64,000 nucleotides of DNA from Bacteroidota bacterium. GTDB taxonomy: Bacteria > Bacteroidota > Bacteroidia > Bacteroidales > WCHB1-69. Of this stretch, positions 27,797 through 38,100 are shown piece after piece. Location: the NCBI GenBank assembly GCA_023392945.1, contig JAEWNB010000069.1, positions 10,898-74,897 on the forward strand, given 5' to 3'. Numbering within the stretch: the first letter of the stretch is position 1; each line of letters begins with the position of its first letter. Under the pieces are notes generated by a model. It was not told the DNA's origin. It searched no databases and worked only from the letters and a program-made list of their open reading frames with translations. A program made the translations under genes and the position numbers.

Positions 27797-28618
27797 ATGA
27801 AAAAACTAATCGCTTTATTTACCGTGATAGGATTCTTAACCTTCGGTAATACAAATGCAACGTTTGCACAAAAAGAACAAAAAGCCGACAATGCAACCAA
27901 AACAGAACAAGTTCAAGACTCAGTTTCAGCTGCAGCACCAGCCGAACAGGCTCAATTAGTTGAAGATGAAGACGAGACCGCAGAACAAAGTTTACATTAT
28001 GTTTTAAAGAATAAATTTATTGAAGGTGGTGCTATTTGGATGGCTCCAATCCTTATCAGTTTAATTTTGGGTTTGGCATTAGTTATAGAGCGTATTTTCT
28101 ATTTAAATTTTGCTTCTGTCAATTCTAGTAAACTTTTGAATAAAATTGAAGATGCTTTAAACAACGGTGGTGTTGAAAAAGCAAAACAACTTTGTGCTGA
28201 TACCAAAGGACCTTTGGCATCTGTATTTTATGAAGCTTTTGACCATTATGATGAAGGCATGGAGTCAGTTGAAAAAGCCGTTGATTCTTATGGCGGCGTT
28301 CAATTGGGAAAATTAGAGGCTAATCTTAGCTGGATTTCATTATTTTTAGCTTTAGGACCAATGCTCGGGTTCTTGGGAACAGTTGTCGGAATGGTACAGG
28401 CATTTGATGCTATTGAAGCAGCCGGTGATATTTCTCCAACCATTGTTGCTGGCGGTATGAAAGTGGCTTTGATTACTACAGTTTTCGGTTTGATTTCTGC
28501 CATTATCCTTCAGATTTTCTACAACTACATTTTATCCAAAATCGACACCATCACCAATGATATGGAAGATGCTACCATTGGTTTTATGGATATTTTGGTT
28601 AAAAATAAAAACAAATAA
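27797..28618 (+). CDS. exbB: ExbB/TolQ/MotA-family proton channel subunit
   Basis: 273 residues. Unusually, a signal-like helix plus a ~45-residue acidic, Ala/Gln-rich segment precede the channel core. The core has three helices: IWMAPILISLILGLALVIER (about 74-95), then WISLFLALGPMLGFLGTVVG with the family motif GLLGTV-like GFLGTV, and ALITTVFGLISAIIL carrying the conserved Thr pair. Family role: uses the proton gradient with ExbD to drive an outer-membrane transporter or another envelope machine. It is first of four tightly spaced genes and lies just after tRNA-Ser. Confidence 0.92.
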   Translation: MKKLIALFTVIGFLTFGNTNATFAQKEQKADNATKTEQVQDSVSAAAPAEQAQLVEDEDETAEQSLHYVLKNKFIEGGAIWMAPILISLILGLALVIERIFYLNFASVNSSKLLNKIEDALNNGGVEKAKQLCADTKGPLASVFYEAFDHYDEGMESVEKAVDSYGGVQLGKLEANLSWISLFLALGPMLGFLGTVVGMVQAFDAIEAAGDISPTIVAGGMKVALITTVFGLISAIILQIFYNYILSKIDTITNDMEDATIGFMDILVKNKNK

Positions 28619-28660
28619 TTTTGAGATTTCTCAATTCTTAACCTCTACATTAAATATAAT

Positions 28661-29608
28661 ATGAGTAAGAAAATAATTAATATAATAATTTTTACGGTCG
28701 CCGCTATCGCTTGTGCTCTTGGGCTTTGGTTTGCCATATTTTTCAATAATGACACCCAGGATTTATATGACGAGGTTGGCGTTTTAAAATCAAACAATGC
28801 TGAGATGTTGGTTGATTTAGAATCCGTAACCCTTGATAAACTCCCCACTTTCATTGAAAAATATCAAAAAGTGACTGACTCCTTTAATGTTGCATCAAAA
28901 GAGGTGCAACTCCAAAAAGATATTCTTTATACCTATATTTCAAACTTAGATGAATTAACAGAGGTCTCTTTTCCTGAATTTCAGAAAGGTTTTGACTCCT
29001 ATTCGACTCTGTTATTTGCAAAAAGCAATAATGCAAAAAAATATACCGATGGTTTCAAGTCGGTTGCCGATTTTCCTTCATTAGAAGGCTATATTGATCA
29101 ACTTAATGGAGAATATGCCGTTGTCAAACAGGATTATTTATTGAACAAAGAGTATGTTAAATCAATGAATAATATGGTAAAACGTGTTTCTGATATCAAT
29201 GAAATAGTTTCCGAAAGTAAAAAAGTGAGTGAATTTTCCACTCTACAAAGTGATATTAAATCTTCTAAGTCTGAAAATAGTATTTTTACTGTGTCTATCT
29301 TTCTTTTTTACATAATCTTTGCATTCTCAATTATTCTTGTTATTTCATTCTCTTTGTATCATATTGTTGTTAACATCAAATCATCATACAAAGCGTTAAT
29401 GGGAGTTGGAGCAATTGTTATTGCCCTTATCATTGGATTTTTTATTGCCAGTCCTGATCTCACCCCCGTTGCCATAAAAGTTGGTATTGCTTCTGGTGCT
29501 GCCAGATGGGTAGAAGCCGGTATATATACATTTTACTTTGTATTCCTTGCAGCATTAGCATCCATTGTTTTCACATTAGTTATGAATGCAGTAAAAAAAA
29601 TAAAATAA
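28661..29608 (+). CDS. Unknown membrane protein between ExbB and ExbD
   Basis: 315 residues. One helix near the N-terminus (about 5-25) is followed by ~175 residues of mostly helical, charged sequence (EVGVLKSNNAEMLVDLESV, LQKDILYTYISNLDELTE). Three helices follow at about 210-232, 245-262 and 285-308. The last loop (ASPDLTPVAIKVGIASGAAR) and helix are the best-conserved-looking part. I do not recognise the family. Its place between exbB and exbD, with 42 and 1 base gaps, suggests it is a structural or coupling subunit of the same proton-driven complex (inference). Confidence 0.8.
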   Translation: MSKKIINIIIFTVAAIACALGLWFAIFFNNDTQDLYDEVGVLKSNNAEMLVDLESVTLDKLPTFIEKYQKVTDSFNVASKEVQLQKDILYTYISNLDELTEVSFPEFQKGFDSYSTLLFAKSNNAKKYTDGFKSVADFPSLEGYIDQLNGEYAVVKQDYLLNKEYVKSMNNMVKRVSDINEIVSESKKVSEFSTLQSDIKSSKSENSIFTVSIFLFYIIFAFSIILVISFSLYHIVVNIKSSYKALMGVGAIVIALIIGFFIASPDLTPVAIKVGIASGAARWVEAGIYTFYFVFLAALASIVFTLVMNAVKKIK

Positions 29609-29609
29609 A

Positions 29610-30188
29610 ATGGCTAGAAGAGCTCCCTCAATAAACACAGGTTCAATGGCGGATATTTCATTTCTGCTTTTGTCATTTTTTCTTATGGTCTCATCCATCA
29701 ATACTGAGCAAGGTATTCCTCGAAGATTACCTCCTCCAAAAGATGAAAAGGCTACCGAGCAAAAAGTTGATATTAACAGACGTAATGTCTTGAGTGTACT
29801 TGTAAATTTTAACGATGAACTTTTGGTTAACGGTGAAGAGATTCAGATTTCTCAACTTAAAGAGAAAGCTATGGAATTTTTGGAAAACCCTACTAATTCT
29901 GCTTCTTTACCTGAAAAGAAAATAAAAGAAATTAACTTTCTGGGAGACTATCCTGTCTCCGAAGGGGTAATCTCTCTTACAAATGACCAAAGTACCAGTT
30001 ATGATATGTATGTTCAAGTTCAAAATGAACTTCAGAAAGCAGTAAACGAACTAAGGGATAAAGTATCTTCTTCCTATTTTGGAAAGAAATATGAAAACCT
30101 TGATACTGCTTTTCAGAATTCAATTCAAAAAGCGGTTCCTATGAACATTTCTGAAGCACCACCTATCGATTACAATAAAACAGAATAG
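29610..30188 (+). CDS. exbD: ExbD/TolR-family protein, first copy
   Basis: 192 residues. The short cytoplasmic N-terminus leads into a single helix with the channel Asp: NTGSMADISFLLLSFFLMVS. The periplasmic part starts with a Pro-rich stretch (RRLPPPKDEK) and contains the ExbD pattern LVNFNDELLVNGEEIQISQL. It is longer than classical ExbD (about 140), with an insert between residues ~95 and 150. ExbD2 begins 2 bases after its stop. With ExbB it should form the proton-conducting motor; no TonB is seen here. Confidence 0.9.
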   Translation: MARRAPSINTGSMADISFLLLSFFLMVSSINTEQGIPRRLPPPKDEKATEQKVDINRRNVLSVLVNFNDELLVNGEEIQISQLKEKAMEFLENPTNSASLPEKKIKEINFLGDYPVSEGVISLTNDQSTSYDMYVQVQNELQKAVNELRDKVSSSYFGKKYENLDTAFQNSIQKAVPMNISEAPPIDYNKTE

Positions 30189-30190
30189 TT

Positions 30191-30685
30191 ATGTCACGAT
30201 TTAGAAAAGGCGAAAAAAAAGAACTTCCGGCTATTAACACCGGTTCAATGTCTGATATTATTTTTATGTTTTTATTCTTCTTTATTACTATTACTAATAT
30301 GCGAGATGCCAGCTTAAAGGTTACTTATACAGCTCCCAAAGCTACTGAAGTCCAAAAACTGGAAAAGAAATCCTTGGTGGCAAGTATCTATGTTGGGGCC
30401 CCCGTTGGGAAAAACGAAAACACACTCCCTCCTGGAAAAATTTCTGTTCAATTAAATGACCAAACAATCAAACAAGAAGAACTTGTTGCAGATGTTCGAG
30501 ATTTTGTTGGAACAGAAAAAGAGTCTCGCAGTGAAGAAGATAAAAACAAATTGACATTTTCATTGAAAATTGACAAAAGTGTACAAATGCGTTATGTAAA
30601 CATCATTAAATCTGAATTACGTAAAAACAATGCACTTAAAATCAATTATGCTGCCGGTAAAATTGCGGAAACGAAGAAAAATTAG
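30191..30685 (+). CDS. exbD: ExbD/TolR-family protein, second copy
   Basis: 164 residues. N-terminus INTGSMSDIIFMFLFFFITI holds the conserved Asp in the helix, and the periplasmic domain contains ISVQLNDQTIKQEEL and LKIDKSVQMRYVNIIKSEL. It differs clearly from the first copy, so the two probably form a heteromeric D subunit pair (inference). Last of the four-gene cluster; a T9SS protein begins 30 bases later. Confidence 0.9.
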   Translation: MSRFRKGEKKELPAINTGSMSDIIFMFLFFFITITNMRDASLKVTYTAPKATEVQKLEKKSLVASIYVGAPVGKNENTLPPGKISVQLNDQTIKQEELVADVRDFVGTEKESRSEEDKNKLTFSLKIDKSVQMRYVNIIKSELRKNNALKINYAAGKIAETKKN

Positions 30686-30715
30686 AACATTTATGTTTAA
30701 CCAAAATAATTATTT

Positions 30716-32728
30716 ATGAAAAAAGTGATTTTTACCCTTGCAATGATTGTTTTAACAGTGGCTGTTTTCGCACAACAACCCGTTAAAATGTATCAACAAA
30801 ACCCTGCTTCTCAAAAAGTAGCACAAAAAGTACTGAACGGAAGAGAAACAGGTGAAGCCTTTAGTCTTCCTGCCCCCATGGTAAGAAATACCGAAGCCAA
30901 TTACATTGGCTCAACTTACTATGATTTACAAACAAATTCATCAATGGGCAGTAGAATTATTGCTCATGAAGATGGAACTGTCAGCTATGCTTGGACAACT
31001 TGCGGAACTGGATCTGCAACCCGCGGAACCGGGTACAATTATTTCTCAAACGGAAGTTTAGTTAATGATTATACCAGTACTGCCAGAATTGAAACAACAA
31101 GAACAGGTTGGGCAAATCTTGCCCCACTGGGTACCGGAACTGAAATTGGAGAAATTGTAGTTGCACACAACGGCTCAACAGGATTAGTTGTTTCAACAAG
31201 ACCTACCAAAGGAACCGGAGACTGGAACTCACAAACTCTTCTTGGACCATCAATAATCAGTGGAACAACTTCAAGCACTGCACTACTTTGGCCTACCATG
31301 ACAACTTCCGGAAATACCGTTCATCTATTTGCTTGTACTGAATCAGATCCCGGATACCTTTATGAAGGAATCCAAACTGCATTAGTATACTACAGAGGAA
31401 CTTATGACAGAACTTCCAATAGTGTTACCTGGGAAAATCCACGTTTAGTTGACGGAATTGATTCTGCCTATATTGGCGAATTTGACGGTGACGCATACAG
31501 AGTAAAAGCTCAAAATGGAAAAGTTGTTTTATTAGTTTGTGGCGCATTATCAGATGTTTTCTACTGTGAAAGCAGTGATGGTGGTACTACCTGGACTAAA
31601 ACAATCGTTTTTGACAGCCCTATTCCTGAAGGATATGTTACAGATGAAGCCTTACTTCCTGACACTCCTTTTGTTTGTGATGGCTCCGGATCATTAGTTA
31701 TTGATGAATCAGGAAATGTACATGTTGCTTTCGGAATTACCCGTATTTTAGACGATGACCTTTCCGATGGTGGCCATAGCTATTTCCCGGGATACGATGC
31801 TCTTCTATACTGGAATAGTACAATGCCTCAAATTACTCAAAGAGTTGATACTCCTGCATACTCTCTTGATCCCGATTATTTATTAACTCAAGGTAGAATT
31901 ATCTTCTCAAGACCTGACCTAGACGGCGATGATACTTTATGGTACCTGAATGGTGGCATTGAAAATTATCCAAGTTATGGAATAGGTATGACTTCTCAAC
32001 CTCAATTAGTTGCTAATGATGGAACTATTTATCTTTTCTTCAGCTCTGTTTTAGATTTTCCATTCTATGACTATGACCAAACCATGTATTATCGTGGAAT
32101 ATTCGGAACTAAATCTACTGATAACGGGGCAACTTGGAATATGGATAGTATAAGCTGGCTCTCTTATGGGCAAGATCTTTATTTCGTAGATTGGGATCTC
32201 CTTCCAACAGTAGAAAATCCGATTGATGCCATATTTATCAATAGCGAAAATGTATATGCTGCAGCTGCTGATGAAATTGTAAACGGTAAAGTAAATATGA
32301 TTTGGCAAACTGATTATTTTGCAGGATCAGAAATTAAAGAAAATAACTCAGCTGTATGTAACAATATTGCTAATATAAACTGGCTTCAAATCAATGCTTC
32401 CCAGATCGGTTCTTTTAATAATACTAATGAAGTTCATACCGGTGTTTGGGATGAAGATGGAATTTGTGAAAACTCACTTTCAGAAATGAAAATGTATCCA
32501 AACCCTGCAACAACTTCAGTTATTATTACAGTTAATTCATTGACTGGTTGTCAAGCAACTTTAAGTGTTACAAATCTGATGGGACAAACTGTTTATAATA
32601 ACGCTGTTGCCCTAACTTCAGGTACTAATCAATTGACTCTTAATGTTTCTGAATTAAGCAATGGTTTCTATATGGTTAATATTAAATCCAATACAGGAAC
32701 AACCACACAAAAATTAATCGTTAGATAA
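30716..32728 (+). CDS. Secreted BNR/sialidase-fold protein with type A T9SS tail
   Basis: 670 residues with a signal peptide (~1-19). At least two Asp-box (BNR) signatures are visible: SSDGGTTWTKT and STDNGATWNMDS, so a beta-propeller of the sialidase/exo-alpha fold is likely over about residues 60-560. I cannot identify a sialidase Arg triad, so it may be a non-enzymatic propeller. The end (KMYPNPATTSVIITV to NGFYMVNIKSNTGTTTQ) is a type A sorting domain. It follows the ExbB/ExbD cluster in the same direction and may be cotranscribed. A terminator follows. Confidence 0.85.
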   Translation: MKKVIFTLAMIVLTVAVFAQQPVKMYQQNPASQKVAQKVLNGRETGEAFSLPAPMVRNTEANYIGSTYYDLQTNSSMGSRIIAHEDGTVSYAWTTCGTGSATRGTGYNYFSNGSLVNDYTSTARIETTRTGWANLAPLGTGTEIGEIVVAHNGSTGLVVSTRPTKGTGDWNSQTLLGPSIISGTTSSTALLWPTMTTSGNTVHLFACTESDPGYLYEGIQTALVYYRGTYDRTSNSVTWENPRLVDGIDSAYIGEFDGDAYRVKAQNGKVVLLVCGALSDVFYCESSDGGTTWTKTIVFDSPIPEGYVTDEALLPDTPFVCDGSGSLVIDESGNVHVAFGITRILDDDLSDGGHSYFPGYDALLYWNSTMPQITQRVDTPAYSLDPDYLLTQGRIIFSRPDLDGDDTLWYLNGGIENYPSYGIGMTSQPQLVANDGTIYLFFSSVLDFPFYDYDQTMYYRGIFGTKSTDNGATWNMDSISWLSYGQDLYFVDWDLLPTVENPIDAIFINSENVYAAAADEIVNGKVNMIWQTDYFAGSEIKENNSAVCNNIANINWLQINASQIGSFNNTNEVHTGVWDEDGICENSLSEMKMYPNPATTSVIITVNSLTGCQATLSVTNLMGQTVYNNAVALTSGTNQLTLNVSELSNGFYMVNIKSNTGTTTQKLIVR

Positions 32729-32751
32729 TTTATTATATCTATTGATCCGAA

Positions 32752-32780
32752 AAAAAGGGCGACCATTCGTTGCCCTTTTT
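32752..32780 (+). terminator. Intrinsic terminator before yicC
   Basis: AAAAAGGGC and GCCCTTTTT flank an 11-base loop region. It sits 24 bases after the BNR gene and just before yicC. It also shows that an in-frame upstream start for yicC (32742) is unlikely. Confidence 0.7.
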
Positions 32781-32810
32781 ATATTTATAACAGACAATAA
32801 AAGAGAATCT

Positions 32811-33683
32811 ATGATAAAATCAATGACGGGGTTTGGGAAAACTGCTTTAGCAATTAATGGAAAGTCAGTTTTAATTGAAATCAGAGCATTAAACAGCAAA
32901 CAGCTTGATATAAGCACTCGTATAGCTCCACTATTCAGAGATAAGGAAAATGAGATCCGGACGATTCTTGCCAAGGAATTGGAACGGGGAAAAATTGATT
33001 TTTCTATCTATATCGAAAATAATGAATCCCAATCTATTACAATCAATTCAAACCTGGCAAAAGCATATTACAAGAGTTTAGTTAAGCTTTCTGATGAATT
33101 AAAGAATCCGGTATCCAGTGATATTTTTATTCAAATACTTAGAATGCCGGAAGTAATAACTACCCCCAAAGAAGAATTGTCTGAAGAAATTTGGATTCAC
33201 ACTTCAAATGCCATCCATGAAACATGCAAAAAGTTGAATGATTTTAGATTATCTGAAGGAAATCATTTAGCAAAAGACTTTGAGAAAAGGATTTTGCTGA
33301 TCGAGAAAATGGTGGAAGAAGTAGATCCTTTTGAAAAAAACAGGATTGAATATATCCGTAAAAATTTCATCCGACAACTCACAGATTTGCCCAAAGAGGC
33401 AGATTATAATGTAAGTCGTTTGGAGGAAGAAATTATTTATTATCTTGAAAAAATTGACATTACAGAAGAAAAAGTAAGGTTAAAAAAACATTGCTCCTAT
33501 TTTTTAGAGACTATGAATGAATCTGAATCAAATGGTAAAAAACTGGGCTTTATCATTCAGGAAATCGGACGTGAGGTTAACACAATGGGCACTAAATCTA
33601 ATGACTTTAATATTCAATGCATTGTTGTAAAGATGAAAGATGAGATTGAAAAAATGAAAGAACAGATTGCCAATATTTTATAG
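32811..33683 (+). CDS. yicC: YicC-family endoribonuclease
   Basis: 290 residues from the ATG at 32811, where the family's standard MIKSMTGFGK begins. The N-terminal domain ends with DISTRIAPLFRDKENEIRTI, and the C-terminal DUF1732 region has YNVSRLEEEIIYYLEKIDIT, RLKKHCSYFLETMNE and GKKLGFIIQEIGREVNTMGT ending with KSNDFNIQCIVVKMKDEIEK. By family it is an endoribonuclease acting on RNA including small RNAs. In many bacteria gmk follows; here der follows instead, 82 bases downstream. Confidence 0.93.
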   Translation: MIKSMTGFGKTALAINGKSVLIEIRALNSKQLDISTRIAPLFRDKENEIRTILAKELERGKIDFSIYIENNESQSITINSNLAKAYYKSLVKLSDELKNPVSSDIFIQILRMPEVITTPKEELSEEIWIHTSNAIHETCKKLNDFRLSEGNHLAKDFEKRILLIEKMVEEVDPFEKNRIEYIRKNFIRQLTDLPKEADYNVSRLEEEIIYYLEKIDITEEKVRLKKHCSYFLETMNESESNGKKLGFIIQEIGREVNTMGTKSNDFNIQCIVVKMKDEIEKMKEQIANIL

Positions 33684-33765
33684 AATTTAAATGCCATTTT
33701 AGTAAAGTATTTGGAGCAATATATTTATAATAACAAGTGAAAAGAAACAACGCAGAAATAGAACA

Positions 33766-35070
33766 ATGGGAAATATTTTATCATTAGTTGGAAGACCCAA
33801 TGTGGGAAAATCCACTTTATTCAACAGACTTACAAAAACCCGTGAGGCAATTGTAGATTCAGTTTCCGGAGTCACACGAGACCGGAATTATGGCAAGAGC
33901 GATTGGATTGGTTATGAGTTTTCTGTCATTGATACAGGGGGGTATGTGATGGGATCTGAGGATGTTTTTGAAAAGGAAATTCGGAAGCAAGCCACTTTGG
34001 CCATAAAGGAATCCGATGTTATTGTGCTGATTGTTGATGGCAGAGAAGGGGTTACCCCATTAGACGAAGAAGTTGTTGACATTCTGCGCCGTTCGAAAAA
34101 ACCATTCTTTCTGGCAGTAAATAAAATTGACAGTCCAAGCAACTACTATGATTATACCGATTTTTACAAACTGGGAATCAAGGAAATATTTCCAATTTCT
34201 GCAATTTCAGGTGGAGGAACGGGAGAGTTGCTGGATGAAGTTGTTAAGCATTTTTCCAAAGATATTAAAGAAGATTTGGAAGATTTACCCAAAATTGCCA
34301 TTGTGGGCAAACCCAATGTCGGAAAATCATCTTTTATCAATACTATTCTTGGCTTTGATCGCCATATTGTAACTCCTATAGCCGGCACAACACGTGATTC
34401 AATCTATACAAGATACTCAGGCTTTGGCTTTGACTTTTATTTCATTGACACTGCAGGGCTTCGCAAAAAGAAAAAAGTGGAAGAGGATCTGGAGTTTTAT
34501 TCTGTTATGAGAACGATAAGGGCGATAGAAAATAGTGATGTTTGTATAGTGATGTCAGATGCAACCGAAGGTTTTGACGGTCAAGATATCTCTATTTTTA
34601 GTCTAGCTATCAGAAATCACAAAGGAGTTGTTTTGGTACTGAATAAATGGGATTTAGTAGAAAAAGGCAATAAGACACATAAAGAGTTCGAGGAATATGT
34701 TAGGGATAGAATTGCTCCTTTTACGGATGTCCCGATAATTTTTACCTCTGTAATAAATAAACAGCGAATTTTCAAGGTATTGGAAATGGCAATTGAGGTA
34801 TATAAAAATAAATCAAGAAGGATTCCCACTTCTGAATTAAACGAGGTTATGTTGCCTATCATTCAGCAGACACCACCACCTGTTGTTAAAGATAAAGTAA
34901 TCAGGATTAAATTTATCACTCAACTTCCCACTTCTTTTCCTGCCTTTGCCTTTTTCTGTAATCTTCCACAATATAGTAAGGATAGTTACAAAAGGTTTTT
35001 GGAAAACAGGATTCGTGAAAAATGGAATTTCTCGGGAGTTCCAATGGAGATTTTCTTCCGAAAAAAATAG
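33766..35070 (+). CDS. der: GTPase Der (EngA), ribosome assembly
   Basis: 434 residues, the usual length. Two G domains in tandem: GRPNVGKST (residues ~8-16) with DTGG and NKID, and GKPNVGKSS (~181-189) with DTAG and NKWD. The C-terminal KH-like domain ends the protein ([20 protein letters not shown], then [13 protein letters not shown]). By family it binds the 50S subunit during assembly and is essential. Confidence 0.97.
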   Translation: MGNILSLVGRPNVGKSTLFNRLTKTREAIVDSVSGVTRDRNYGKSDWIGYEFSVIDTGGYVMGSEDVFEKEIRKQATLAIKESDVIVLIVDGREGVTPLDEEVVDILRRSKKPFFLAVNKIDSPSNYYDYTDFYKLGIKEIFPISAISGGGTGELLDEVVKHFSKDIKEDLEDLPKIAIVGKPNVGKSSFINTILGFDRHIVTPIAGTTRDSIYTRYSGFGFDFYFIDTAGLRKKKKVEEDLEFYSVMRTIRAIENSDVCIVMSDATEGFDGQDISIFSLAIRNHKGVVLVLNKWDLVEKGNKTHKEFEEYVRDRIAPFTDVPIIFTSVINKQRIFKVLEMAIEVYKNKSRRIPTSELNEVMLPIIQQTPPPVVKDKVIRIKFITQLPTSFPAFAFFCNLPQYSKDSYKRFLENRIREKWNFSGVPMEIFFRKK

Positions 35071-35171
35071 TACTATTCTCTTTTCTCATAATTTGACTTT
35101 AAGGAAAGTAACACAAGAAAAATCAGTAAGATTAGAGATGATATTTTAAATTGAATCCAAAAATATAGCTA

Positions 35172-38100
35172 CTATTTTCCCAAAAGAGGGTTCAGCACTT
35201 CAGGTTGATTTTTAAGTATAATATTCGGATTTTTTTCAACATCAAGTTCGGGAAATAAAATTGCTGTCGGAACAATGAAACTACATGGAACTCCCGATAG
35301 ATTAAAATTTTGACCTGCCATGATGTTGTTTTTTTGCTTGCCTTTCAGAAGAGTATTATAAACCTGTTGTTGATTTGATATTGCTTCAACATGCTTAAAG
35401 GATTTCATATTAAGTGCAGATACCTTAGCCATTCTCATTAAGGTTTCGCTTCCGTCTTTAACAGAAACCCTAATTACATAAACCGGGTAATAATAATTAT
35501 TTTTTGTCAGATAGTTCCCGACTGTAGGCACAGCTGCACTTTGAGAAACCAGCTTTGGAATAATATAAGCATAGTCATAATCTTCTTCCTTTGCCATAGA
35601 AATCAGTTTTTTCTTCATCTTGGAATAGGCCATTTTATTCTTACCACTTAATTCAATAACACCTGAACAGAGAGAAGTTGTCAATTTTCCATAAGAAAGA
35701 GCCAATCTTTTATGACCATTTGAGAATTTAGAATGATTAGTTGGAATTCTGTCACTAAGGATATTGACCAAAATCCCATCAGAAATAAGCGGCAATTCAG
35801 CGGGAACCCTCACTCCTTCTGCATCCACTTTATAGGAGCCAATTAATGGAGTTCCGTTGTACACCGTTTTCCCATCCAAAGCGTTAACTGACAAATCGCG
35901 AGAGATCACTTTTTTACCAAGCAAGGCTTCGGTTGCATTTTCCTGAGGAATATAGGATTCGTACCATCGCAGAAAATCGCTGTTGGGAGTTATGGGCTTT
36001 CTTCCGGCCAACAAACCATTATTACTTTCTATAAAAGATTGAGCAACTATTTCTCCCACAGCATCTCCGGTAAACATAACAGGACCGCTGAATGACTCAT
36101 TCATTACCGGAACAGACCTAATTTGTTGAAGTAAATCTGCCATTTTCACAACCCTCTCTCTTAACAAATCCATATTGGGCAACTGAGTATATGAATTAAC
36201 ATAAATAGTAAAATAGTCCATTACAGATTCACCATCCTGAGTCAAGGTCTCAGCAAATACCCTCAAACAAACCAAAGTAAAAGGCTGCTTGAATTTCATT
36301 CCTTCACTATTTAGATAATAGGTATTGGCATTGTATACATATATATTTGCTCCTGAATTTGTAAAATCAGGATAATTCAGAAAAATGCGTGATAATTCGA
36401 CAGAAGTATTAATCAGATTTGAAAAAAGAACATCTTCAAGCATTACATCTATAGGAGTTTTTTGAATTTCAACTTCCGAAAAATCAGACAGCTCTTTTTG
36501 TTTCTGAGTTTGATTTTGTTGTTTAATAACAGCTTCTTTATTTTGAATTGATTCTGCTGCAGTCTTATATGCCTGATCTGTTGTAATCCATAGACTGTTT
36601 CTGATACCGGAATAATCAGTATTTTCAGGAATTGTAATTCTATTGTTATAATAGTAGCCGAACAAACTATTCTCATCAAAGAAATTAAGGTTATTAAATT
36701 TGTCACTCCCAACCAGTACAGTAGTTTCCTGATCCCGGAATGGCCTGGAGTCTGATAAGGTTATGGCACCCAAAGAGCTTTCTACCACCATCATTTTGGC
36801 ATCAGAAACTAAATAGCTGATATAATATGGTGATTTAAGCCCTTCAATTTTTAGATTGGTCAAATTATTATTCAATTCATCTTGCATAGCATTAAATACA
36901 ACTGTCTCAAAGTTGTCATCAGGAAGAATATCAAGAGAAGTTCTTTCAATGATAGGGGGTTTATCCTGAGATTTTGCTTTTTTTTGCATTTCTATTTGCT
37001 TAACGAATAATGCAGGAGAGCAACAGCCTGCGGGAATAGATCCTGATTCGGCACCACAAGAGCCGGCAAAATTACCGGGTGTATTGCCAATCGCCTCAAT
37101 TTTTGAAAACATCGCCAACGGTGTCCCCACCAGATCAACACCCCGAACAAGTTCATCGGGGCGACCATCCACATAAATACGGTAAACTTCCAATGGAGTA
37201 ACATTAAAAGAATTGGGAAAATAACGTCCTGTCGTAGTAAAACCCCCTTGCACTTTTGCAAAAAGATAACCATAATCCTTCCCTTGTTTCTTTGCTTCAC
37301 CAATTAGCATTTGGCGCAATTCAACATCTGTGTATGATTTTTGTGTTTCAACAATCAAATTTGACTGACGTGATACCGGCTGAAGTCCGGCAGCAGCCCT
37401 CGCATGACCGTTTGACTGGGGAAAACTGTCAATTGGGGTTCGTGTCATTAAGAAGTTTTTTAACACCCCCTTATCCACAACGACCGTCCTTTGACTTTTT
37501 ACCCCTTCATCATCATAAAGATAACTTCCATTCAAAGGAATTCCTTTATAATACTGAATAGTAGGATCAAAGATAACAGAGATATCTTCATTAAGAACAA
37601 CCTCGTTTAATTTCTTTTTAAAAGTCTGCCCGTCACTTTCACTTTTCATTCGCTGACCTTCTACTCTATGTCCAAAAATTTCGTGAAAAAAGACTCCTGC
37701 GGCATCATTTGACAACAAAGCAGGCCCGGTATAAGAATCGACAACAGGAGCTGTTTTCAATGATAATAATGTAAAAATCAATTTTTTGGCATCATTTTCA
37801 ATAATATTACCTTGGGGTAAATCACCCGGATAATGAGCAAAATAGCTTTTATAAAGAGGCAGTTCCATGCCGTCTTCTGCCTGAGTTTTAGCATTTAAAA
37901 AAAGATGAGAATAGCTATTATTCTGAACAATAGCACTTCCTTCGCTATTGACAAAATACTTTCTGGAAATATAAAATTTCAAATAAGCACTGCCGGTTAT
38001 AATATCTTTATTTTCAGTAAATAAACCTGAATATCTCGACAATTTAGATATCCACTCTTCCTGATTAAAATCATTGATAACCAAAACAGGTTCATAATAA

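Noticed and set aside
27601..27900. Minus-strand open frame of 99 codons containing RKGFEPLKRFRRLHTFQACA-like sequence
   Set aside because: It runs antisense through tRNA-Ser and into the start of exbB. This is the well-known false protein produced by translating the back of a tRNA-Ser gene.
32742..32810. Upstream in-frame start for yicC
   Set aside because: It would put the preceding terminator inside the coding region; the family start MIKSMTGFGK is at 32811.
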